DNA of 13,495 bases from the NCBI GenBank assembly GCA_003648395.1, contig QMPB01000062.1:1-13495 (forward strand), read 5' to 3'. Made by a program: the position numbers and the translations under genes. Source of the stretch: Bacteroidota bacterium. Its GTDB lineage: Bacteria; Bacteroidota; Bacteroidia; Bacteroidales; UBA1556. Below, one piece after another: positions 8,315 to 13,495 of this stretch (its first letter is position 1; each line of letters starts with the position of its first letter). The notes beneath the pieces are model-generated. The model was not told the DNA's origin, ran no database searches, and saw nothing but the letters and a program-made list of their open reading frames with translations.

Positions 8315-8346
8315 TTTGCAATAATGTGTAGGTTAGATTTAAGCTT

Positions 8347-8354
8347 CAAAAGTA
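8347..8354 (-). promoter_or_regulatory. -7 promoter box of the aminotransferase gene
   Basis: On the minus strand this reads TACTTTTG, an exact TAnnTTTG match 32 bp upstream of the ATG at 8314. It implies a short leader. No convincing -33 TTG is seen. Confidence 0.45.
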
Positions 8355-8412
8355 AGAAAAACATATGTTAGTTGAATAAAAAACTTTATTAATTAAATGA
8401 TATTCTTATTAG

Positions 8413-8420
8413 TATATTTG
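8413..8420 (+). promoter_or_regulatory. -7 promoter box of the DUF4442 gene
   Basis: TATATTTG is an exact TAnnTTTG match ending 30 bp before the GTG start at 8451. It supports that start, since transcription would begin only about 25 nt upstream. Confidence 0.5.
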
Positions 8421-8450
8421 CGTTGATTAATTAAAACAAGATTTTATATT

Positions 8451-8969
8451 GTGAAAGAGTTTGAAACAGAGAGAAAGGAGAGCTTATATACTAAATTTTA
8501 TAAGTTTGGTTTAAACATATACCCAGCATATAGAAGGAGTAGTGGTAGAGTTCGGTTTATTTCCGATGATTGGAAAGAAATGCATGTTTGTATTAAATTA
8601 GGATTACGAAATTGGAATATTAATATGACTGTTTTTGGCGGTAGTATTTATGCTTCAATAGATCCTATTTTTGCAATTCAGCTTCGTAATATATTTGGAA
8701 GAGAGTATGTTATATGGGATAAGGAAGCTCATATAGTTTTTAAGAAGCCCATTAAAAAGAAAGTGGTTGCCAGATTCATTATTGAAGATGAGGTGATTGA
8801 AGAAATAAGAGAAAATCTAAATAAAAGAGGGCAATATTATTTAAAACTTCCTGTAGAATTTGTTGATAAAGCAGGGAATGTACATATGAAAGCTACCAAA
8901 GTGATGTATATTGCCACCAAAGAATCATATTTTAGAAAAGTGAAAAAGAAAAAAGATGAATTGAAATAG
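8451..8969 (+). CDS. DUF4442 hotdog-fold protein, possible thioesterase
   Basis: The 172-residue product matches my memory of the DUF4442 family, related to hotdog-fold acyl-CoA thioesterases. It has a basic N-terminal part (PAYRRSSGRVRF, 25-36), then NWNINMTVFGGSIYASIDP (54-72), which corresponds to the central hotdog helix, then REYVIWDKEAHIVFKKP (84-100) and a final strand near MKATKVMYIAT. No catalytic residue can be assigned, and the substrate is unknown. The start is GTG at 8451: the in-frame stop at 8424-8426 precedes it, no ATG lies between, and the first internal ATG (8581) would remove the conserved N-terminus. It has its own -7 box and ends 85 bp before feoB. No terminator hairpin is seen, so some read-through into feoB is possible. 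Confidence 0.8.
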   Translation: MKEFETERKESLYTKFYKFGLNIYPAYRRSSGRVRFISDDWKEMHVCIKLGLRNWNINMTVFGGSIYASIDPIFAIQLRNIFGREYVIWDKEAHIVFKKPIKKKVVARFIIEDEVIEEIRENLNKRGQYYLKLPVEFVDKAGNVHMKATKVMYIATKESYFRKVKKKKDELK

Positions 8970-8986
8970 AATACCTACTAATAGCT

Positions 8987-9017
8987 ATTGATTAAAAAAC
9001 TAATTAAACTATTTTTG
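8987..9017 (+). promoter_or_regulatory. feoB promoter (-33 ATTG, -7 TATTTTTG)
   Basis: ATTG (8987-8990) and TATTTTTG (9010-9017) are separated by 19 nt, the same spacing as in the tRNA promoter in this window. Transcription would start about 30 nt before the ATG at 9055. A 10-bp perfect palindrome AATAGCTATT (8980-8989) overlaps the -33 element and could be an operator, but its length is not distinctive in AT-rich DNA. Confidence 0.6.
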
Positions 9018-9054
9018 TCTTTTTTAGAAAATAATTTTAATGAAATAAATAATA

Positions 9055-11556
9055 ATGAAACATTTAAGTGATCTTAATGAAGGTGAAAAGGGTATTATTT
9101 CTAAAGTAAAAGGCCGAGGTGCTTTTCGCCGAAGAATAATGGAGATGGGTTTTATTGCGGGGAAAGAGATTGAGGTTATTCGAAGAGCACCCTTACAAGA
9201 CCCTATTGAGTATTCTTTGATGGGCTATGATGTTTCATTAAGAGTTTCAGAGTCTAATCTTATTGAGTTGATGTCTGAAAATGATCATGTTAATGAAGAA
9301 TTTGTATTTAAAGGAACAATAAAAGATGATAGCAAATTAAAGGGTCGTGCAACAAAACTTAAAGAGCTAAATGTAGCTTTTGTTGGAAATCCTAACTGTG
9401 GTAAAACTACAATCTTTAATATTGTATCGGGTCTTAATGAGCATGTTGGTAATTATAGCGGTGTAACGGTAGATTCCAAAGAAGCAATTTTTAAGCATGC
9501 CGGATATAAAATCAATATTGTTGATTTGCCAGGTACATATTCACTAACAGCATACTCGCCAGAAGAATTATATGTTCGTAATTTTATTCATGATGAAATG
9601 CCCGATGTTATAATTAATGTTATAGATTCTTCTAATCTTGAACGTAATTTATACCTTACTACCCAGCTTATTGATATGGATGTAAAGGTAGTTATGGCAT
9701 TGAATATGAGCGATGAGATGGATAGACGAAAAGATGTGCTTGACGACAAGCTTCTTTCTCAAATGTTAGGAATTCCATCGGTGCGTACTGTTGGTGCTAA
9801 AAGAAAAGGTATTGATGAGCTTTTTGATCTAGTTATAGAGTCATACCTTAATAAAAATCCAATAGAGCGTCATATTCATATAAATTATGGTAAGTGCATA
9901 GAGAAATCTATTAAGCTAATTCAAGATCTTATTAAACAGTCTGGTAATTGGGATTTAACGGATAGAATATCTTCTCGTTTTCTTGCAATTAAATTGCTTG
10001 AGGGTGATGCTGATGCTAAATCTAAAATTCAGAAAACAATAAATGAAGAAGAAATAAAGCTTCTTGTAAAAGATCGTCAGGATAGGGCTGAAAACTATTT
10101 TAAAGAAAATGCGGAATCTGCAATTACTGATGCTAAATATGGATTTATTTATGGTGCACTTAAAGAAACTTATAAAGTAGGAGCTACATTCAGCAAACGA
10201 GATGTTACACATGCTGTTGATAGTATTATTACTAATAGATTATATAGTTTTCCTCTATTTATTTTTCTAATGTGGGTAATGTTTCAAACTACTTTTATTA
10301 TTGGTAGTTATCCGCAATTATGGATAGAATCCGGAGTAAGTATTTTGAGTAGTTTTGTTTCTAATCTAATGCAGCCAAGTATATTTAGAGATTTATTAGT
10401 TGATGGTATAATTGGTGGTGTGGGAAGTGTTATTAGTTTCTTACCCAATATACTTATACTTTTCTTCTTTATTTCCATAATGGAAGATACTGGCTATATG
10501 GCTCGTGTGGCTTTTATTGTTGATAAAATAATGCATAAAGTAGGATTACATGGCCGCTCATTTATTCCATTACTAATGGGCTTTGGGTGTAATGTGCCTG
10601 CTATTATGGCAACTCGTACCATCGAAGGAAGAAACGATAGGTTGGTAACAATGCTTATTAATCCATTTATGTCGTGTAGTGCAAGATTACCCGTATATGT
10701 GGTAATTATTAGTGCGTTCTTTCCCCAATACCCTGGTACAATGCTTTTCTTTATTTATTCATTAGGAATTATGATGGCAGGAATTGTAGCATGGATTTTC
10801 AAGAAAACATTGTTTAAAGCTAAGGAATTGCCTTTTGTAATGGAATTGCCTCCATACCGTGTACCTACAGCTCTAACAATTGTTAAGCATATGTGGTTTA
10901 AGGCTGAAATGTATCTTAAGAAGATGGGAGGAATAATTCTTATTGCTTCTATTCTTATTTGGGCATTGGGTTATTTCCCTAGAGAAGTTGATTATTTGCA
11001 AGATTATGATGCAGTTGAAATAGAAATGCTTCATAAAGCTACGCAAGACAATAGCATAAGTGCCGATAGTATAGCAATAGCAAAAGTGTTAGTTGCACAT
11101 AAGATTTCACTTATGAAAGAGGGTGAGCGTCAAGAGAATTCTTATATTGGTGAATTAGGTCATTTTATTGAGCCAGTAATTCGTCCACTTGGTTTTGATT
11201 GGAAAATTGGAGTAAGTCTGATTACAGGAGCTGCTGCTAAGGAAATTGTAGTTTCTACTATGGGAGTGCTTTATCAATCTGACCCCGAAGCAAAGGGAAC
11301 ACAATCACTAGGCGAAAAACTTAAAGCTGCAGAATATACTTCAGGGCCAAAAATAGGGCAGAAAATATATACGCCACCGGTGGCTTTTGCATTCTTGTTG
11401 TTTGTGTTATTTTATTTCCCATGTATAGCAACTATTGCAGCTATCAAGAGAGAGTCTGGTTTATGGAAGTATGCTATTTTTGAAATTGTATATACTACAG
11501 CTATTGCATGGGTTGCTGCATTTGCCGCATATCAGATAGGTAGTTTATTCTATTAA
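9055..11556 (+). CDS. feoB: Ferrous iron transporter FeoB with fused N-terminal FeoA domain
   Basis: This inner-membrane protein imports Fe(II). Residues 1-75 form a FeoA (SH3-like) domain with GRGAFRRRIMEMGFIAG at 20-36. The cytosolic GTPase domain follows: G1 GNPNCGKT (111-118), switch Thr138 in GVTVDS, G3 DLPG (157-160) and G4 NMSD (217-220). A helical GDI-like stretch reaches about 390. The membrane part starts near 397 and carries the FeoB pore motifs GCNVPAIMATRTIEGR (from 511, Cys512) and MSCSARLPVY (Cys541). The second gate segment is TGAAAKEIVVSTMG (724-737), and FPCIAT lies near the C-terminus. The 833 residues equal a normal FeoB plus FeoA. The fusion replaces a separate feoA gene, as in several Bacteroidota. 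A promoter 38 bp upstream and a strong terminator downstream make it a single transcription unit. No Fur box could be defined by eye. Confidence 0.97.
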   Translation: MKHLSDLNEGEKGIISKVKGRGAFRRRIMEMGFIAGKEIEVIRRAPLQDPIEYSLMGYDVSLRVSESNLIELMSENDHVNEEFVFKGTIKDDSKLKGRATKLKELNVAFVGNPNCGKTTIFNIVSGLNEHVGNYSGVTVDSKEAIFKHAGYKINIVDLPGTYSLTAYSPEELYVRNFIHDEMPDVIINVIDSSNLERNLYLTTQLIDMDVKVVMALNMSDEMDRRKDVLDDKLLSQMLGIPSVRTVGAKRKGIDELFDLVIESYLNKNPIERHIHINYGKCIEKSIKLIQDLIKQSGNWDLTDRISSRFLAIKLLEGDADAKSKIQKTINEEEIKLLVKDRQDRAENYFKENAESAITDAKYGFIYGALKETYKVGATFSKRDVTHAVDSIITNRLYSFPLFIFLMWVMFQTTFIIGSYPQLWIESGVSILSSFVSNLMQPSIFRDLLVDGIIGGVGSVISFLPNILILFFFISIMEDTGYMARVAFIVDKIMHKVGLHGRSFIPLLMGFGCNVPAIMATRTIEGRNDRLVTMLINPFMSCSARLPVYVVIISAFFPQYPGTMLFFIYSLGIMMAGIVAWIFKKTLFKAKELPFVMELPPYRVPTALTIVKHMWFKAEMYLKKMGGIILIASILIWALGYFPREVDYLQDYDAVEIEMLHKATQDNSISADSIAIAKVLVAHKISLMKEGERQENSYIGELGHFIEPVIRPLGFDWKIGVSLITGAAAKEIVVSTMGVLYQSDPEAKGTQSLGEKLKAAEYTSGPKIGQKIYTPPVAFAFLLFVLFYFPCIATIAAIKRESGLWKYAIFEIVYTTAIAWVAAFAAYQIGSLFY

Positions 11557-11577
11557 AGATATTATTGTTAGCAGAAG

Positions 11578-11627
11578 AATGTCAATAAAATAGATTGTTA
11601 ATTTACTCTATTCTATTGACATTTTTT
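11578..11627 (+). terminator. Rho-independent terminator of feoB
   Basis: AATGTCAATA (11578-11587) pairs with TATTGACATT (11614-11623). After one mismatch, AATAGA (11589-11594) pairs with TCTATT (11607-11612). A run of six T (11622-11627) follows. The minus strand lacks a U-tract, so it is mainly a plus-strand terminator, although it also lies just past the convergent MFS stop. Confidence 0.85.
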
Positions 11628-11629
11628 AT

Positions 11630-12847
11630 TTAGCACCTCAGTTTTCTAATAAAGAATATACTTGCAAACATTATCAGGCTAATAAATCCGAAAACTATAT
11701 TATAACCAAGGCTTGCCAGTAGTATTCCAGCTATTATAGGAAATATGCTTGTTAATATGTTCCCCGCGCCAGATATTCCGGCGTATAATGTTCTATTCTC
11801 GTCATTAGATATTTCAATAAGAATACCATTCATGGCTACCTTATAAGTGGAAACAAATACTCCTGCCAATAGAAATATACCTGGGAATAGTACAGCGTTA
11901 TTCTGTAATGCTAGGGCTATTATCGGTAATGCTGATCCAAGAAATACATTGAAAAGAAGTACATTCTTATATTTAAAACTTTTAGCTTTATAAAAAAGAC
12001 TAATGCTTCCTATTGCCATTCCTAAAGTGCGGAAGATAATAAAACTACCTATACTTTCGAGGCTTATGCTGCCAGAGTCCTTTGCAAGTAATATAACAAA
12101 AGGTAGTAAACTTACACCAATTCCTAGCATATTTATTATAAATAAATAGTTCTTTAGGTTTTTGTTAAGCTTTATTTCCTTGGGCATTTGAGCAAAGAAA
12201 TTCTTTAAATTCATTCGTTTTTTTGCAGAAGGTGTTTTCTCACTTAGAAAATAAAATCCACCAGAGGCTATAAATAGGAGTGATGCCGCAAAGATAAATG
12301 TTACTGAATAGTTCTCAGGAAATACATATTGTTTAAGAACATAACTTGCTCCAAAAGCTGAAATAAGTAAGCCTATACTCGAAATAAACTGTTTAAGGCT
12401 GAAGAATTTCTTGCGCTTGGCTTTGGTTATGGTTTTTCCCAGTATATCAATATAGGAGATATTGGCAAAACTCCCACTAAAGGAAAAAATAAGGATAAGA
12501 CCAAATATTGTAAGCAGTACAATATTTGGATCTATACTTTTTGAAAAATAGAAAAGAGTAGACAAACCTAATAAACTTAGTACGCGGAGGTTTATTGCTG
12601 CCAAAAGGAATTTCTTTTTATAGGCTATATTTGATAGCATTCCTGAGAAGAATAATTGCATAAAACTAGCACCACCAACCATTATGCTTGTGAGAATTCC
12701 TAGGTGAATAGCATTGCCGCCAACAGATAGTAACATAGCAGGAATAACGGTGTCTATATCCATAAAATTTGCTGCTAGAGCAAGAAAAGCCGCATGCCAA
12801 ATAAAGGCCTTAAAATTTTTATTTGATTCTTGTTGTTGTAATGTCAT
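11630..12847 (-). CDS. Major facilitator superfamily transporter
   Basis: The 405-residue product has about 12 hydrophobic segments in two halves, separated by a basic cytosolic loop (SEKTPSAKKRMNLKNF, about 204-219). This is the usual MFS size and layout. The N-terminal half has MDIDTVIPAML in TM1 and a short basic loop (IAYKKKF) between TM2 and TM3, at the place of the MFS loop 2-3 motif although the motif itself is not canonical. The second half includes FRTLGMAIGSISLF and a final span ending IFFIRKLRC. The substrate cannot be named. Relatives of this type are often annotated only as MFS transporters, and drug, sugar or metabolite export are all open. It converges on feoB, with only 3 bp between the T-tract and its stop codon, so the two mRNAs probably overlap. 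A -7 box lies 60 bp upstream of the ATG. Confidence 0.85.
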   Translation of the reverse strand: MTLQQQESNKNFKAFIWHAAFLALAANFMDIDTVIPAMLLSVGGNAIHLGILTSIMVGGASFMQLFFSGMLSNIAYKKKFLLAAINLRVLSLLGLSTLFYFSKSIDPNIVLLTIFGLILIFSFSGSFANISYIDILGKTITKAKRKKFFSLKQFISSIGLLISAFGASYVLKQYVFPENYSVTFIFAASLLFIASGGFYFLSEKTPSAKKRMNLKNFFAQMPKEIKLNKNLKNYLFIINMLGIGVSLLPFVILLAKDSGSISLESIGSFIIFRTLGMAIGSISLFYKAKSFKYKNVLLFNVFLGSALPIIALALQNNAVLFPGIFLLAGVFVSTYKVAMNGILIEISNDENRTLYAGISGAGNILTSIFPIIAGILLASLGYNIVFGFISLIMFASIFFIRKLRC

Positions 12848-12906
12848 TTTATTTTCTAAAAATAATACTTTTTATAATTCAATTCTGTTGGTATAATATC
12901 GATTGG

Positions 12907-12914
12907 CAAAAGTA
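12907..12914 (-). promoter_or_regulatory. -7 promoter box of the MFS gene
   Basis: Minus-strand TACTTTTG matches TAnnTTTG exactly, 60 bp upstream of the ATG at 12847. It is identical to the box before the aminotransferase gene. No -33 TTG is evident. Confidence 0.45.
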
Positions 12915-13050
12915 AAAAGAATAATGATGACTTTATATTAACTTTTATTAATAGTTTAAGATACTATTATATATCAATAAATAGATTTTTTACACTTTAA
13001 TTATCTGAATTATAGAGCTTAATAAATCTTCATCTTTTTTCATAAAATTG

Positions 13051-13081
13051 TTTGCTCATTTGATAAAAGCTTGTATATTTG
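13051..13081 (+). promoter_or_regulatory. Promoter of the tRNA-Lys pair (-33 TTTG, -7 TATATTTG)
   Basis: TTTG (13051-13054) and TATATTTG (13074-13081) are spaced by 19 nt and both match the Bacteroidota consensus. The first tRNA begins 23 nt after the -7 box. No separate promoter is seen before the second tRNA, so the two are probably one transcript. Confidence 0.75.
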
Positions 13082-13103
13082 CACCCTCATTTGAAATAAG
13101 GAT

Positions 13104-13176
13104 GATCTCTTAGCTCAGCTGGTAGAGCATCTGCCTTTTAAGCAGAGGGTCCTGGGTTCGAGCCCCAGAGGGGTCA
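13104..13176 (+). tRNA. trnK: tRNA-Lys (anticodon TTT), copy 1
   Basis: It folds as a complete cloverleaf of 73 nt. The acceptor stem GATCTCT pairs with AGGGGTC (two G-U pairs). The D stem is GCTC/GAGC. The anticodon stem is TCTGC/GCAGA with loop CTTTTAA, giving anticodon TTT at 13137-13139. The T arm is CTGGG/CCCAG with loop TTCGAGC, and the discriminator base is A13176. CCA is not encoded. A weak 6-bp hairpin (AAGAGA 13178-13183 / TCTCTT 13190-13195) directly after it may mark a processing or pause site. Confidence 0.97.
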
Positions 13177-13238
13177 CAAGAGATGAATTTCTCTTTTGAT
13201 CTAAACAATCAAGAATTAACCTTCAAACAAATGAGAAT

Positions 13239-13311
13239 GATCTCTTAGCTCAGCTGGTAGAGCATCTGCCTTTTAAGCAGAGGGTCCTGGGTTCGAGCCC
13301 CAGAGGGGTCA
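13239..13311 (+). tRNA. trnK: tRNA-Lys (anticodon TTT), copy 2
   Basis: Identical in all 73 nt to copy 1 and exactly 135 nt downstream. The anticodon TTT is at 13272-13274. CCA is not encoded. The 62-nt spacer between the copies is unrelated to the sequence after copy 2. A terminator hairpin begins 9 nt past the discriminator base. Confidence 0.97.
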
Positions 13312-13360
13312 CATAAATAAGCCATCACGAGAGTGTTGGCTTTTTTTGTGCCCTCTGGGG
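13295..13360 (+). repeat. 66-bp direct repeat, copy 1: tRNA-Lys 3' end plus terminator
   Basis: This block is identical to 13430-13495. It begins in the T loop of tRNA copy 2 (17 nt of tRNA), continues through the terminator hairpin and ends in CCCTCTGGGG. The last segment is an inverted copy of the tRNA 3' end, so the block could also form an outer stem (GCCCCAGAGGG with CCCTCTGGGGC, the final C being 13361) around the terminator. Confidence 0.93.
13320..13347 (+). terminator. Rho-independent terminator of the tRNA-Lys pair
   Basis: AGCCA and TGGCT pair outside, with CAC/GTG inside a T-T mismatch and a GAGA tetraloop, followed by seven T (13341-13347). An identical hairpin recurs at 13455-13482 inside the repeated block. 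Confidence 0.88.
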
Positions 13361-13370
13361 CGAGGCCTGT

Positions 13371-13430
13371 CCTGAGCGTAGTCGATGGGAGTTTATCCTG
13401 AGCGTTGGCCTGATAAGGCAAGTCGAAGGG
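13371..13430. repeat. Two REP-like units (CCTGAGCG...GTCGAnGGG)
   Basis: Unit A (13371-13389) reads CCTGAGCG-TA-GTCGATGGG. Unit B (13397-13430) has the same ends but 17 nt instead of 2 in the middle, with a small hairpin (TTG..CCT / AGG..CAA). The flanks are imperfect inverted repeats. Short elements with this CCTGAGCG/GTCGAAGGG signature are interspersed in many bacterial genomes, from general knowledge. The local GC content is clearly higher than in the rest of the window, consistent with an inserted repeat. Confidence 0.65.
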
Positions 13431-13495
13431 AGCCCCAGAGGGGTCACATAAATAAGCCATCACGAGAGTGTTGGCTTTTTTTGTGCCCTCTGGGG
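13430..13495 (+). repeat. 66-bp direct repeat, copy 2: tRNA-Lys tail without the tRNA
   Basis: A perfect second copy of the block at 13295. Only the last 17 nt of the tRNA are present, so no functional tRNA is encoded. The copy runs to the window edge, so its true right end is unknown. The sequence to the left (13429) differs from copy 1, so the left boundary is exact. Confidence 0.93.

Noticed and set aside
9040..9048. Minimal upstream frame ATG-AAA-TAA before feoB
   Set aside because: Such three-codon frames are expected by chance in AT-rich leaders, and nothing indicates translation.
8970..9054. Possible riboswitch or Fur box before feoB
   Set aside because: Only about 30 nt lie between the predicted transcript start and the ATG, too short for a riboswitch. 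No convincing Fur-type palindrome stands out from the AT-rich background.
13245..13463. Minus-strand 72-residue reading frame over the tRNA-Lys repeats
   Set aside because: It is the antisense reading of tRNA copy 2 and the repeated tail. The SGARTQDPLLKRQMLYQLS string is the familiar artefact of translating a tRNA backward.
13104..13495. CRISPR-like array because of regular 135-nt repeats
   Set aside because: The repeats are tRNA genes and a tRNA tail with terminator. Unit length and spacer pattern do not fit CRISPR, and no cas gene is present.

Overview
The window reads as a low-GC Bacteroidota chromosome segment. Three kinds of evidence support this: exact copies of the Bacteroidota -7 promoter box (TAnnTTTG) upstream of most genes, twice with a TTG-type -33 element 19 nt away; a lipoprotein with an acidic export tail (C-T-K-E-D-D) and a Bacteroidota-type FN3-like repeat; and a FeoA-FeoB fusion. 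No ribosomal RNA or phage gene is present, so the genus cannot be named.

Layout. 1-4643 (minus) is one uninterrupted reading frame that runs off the left edge (1547 codons seen). It encodes a cation-chloride cotransporter (SLC12-type) membrane domain and its usual cytosolic domain, then about 640 mostly helical residues, then an AAA-like P-loop ATPase domain. It lies 68 bp downstream of a 5-formyltetrahydrofolate cyclo-ligase gene (4712-5260, minus). A small surface lipoprotein (5390-5779, minus) and a predicted outer-membrane barrel protein (6051-6779, plus) diverge from a 271-bp spacer. The barrel gene converges, over a shared bidirectional terminator, on a class V aminotransferase / cysteine-desulfurase-like gene (6854-8314, minus). 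That gene diverges from a DUF4442 hotdog-fold gene (8451-8969, plus, GTG start), followed by feoB with a fused FeoA domain (9055-11556, plus, own promoter). An MFS transporter (11630-12847, minus) converges on feoB.

The right end holds two identical tRNA-Lys(UUU) genes exactly 135 nt apart, behind a good promoter, then a terminator. The last 17 nt of the tRNA plus that terminator region (66 bp) is repeated perfectly at the window's right edge. The two copies are separated by two short REP-like units (CCTGAGCG...GTCGAnGGG).

The genes form mostly single transcription units with no obvious shared pathway. The cyclo-ligase and giant transporter may be partly co-transcribed. The spacers 5780-6050 and 12848-13103 are AT-rich and show only the promoter boxes listed. 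No stretch above 300 bp lacks a gene. The most unusual object is the transporter-helical-ATPase fusion. The tRNA-tail/terminator/REP cluster is second.
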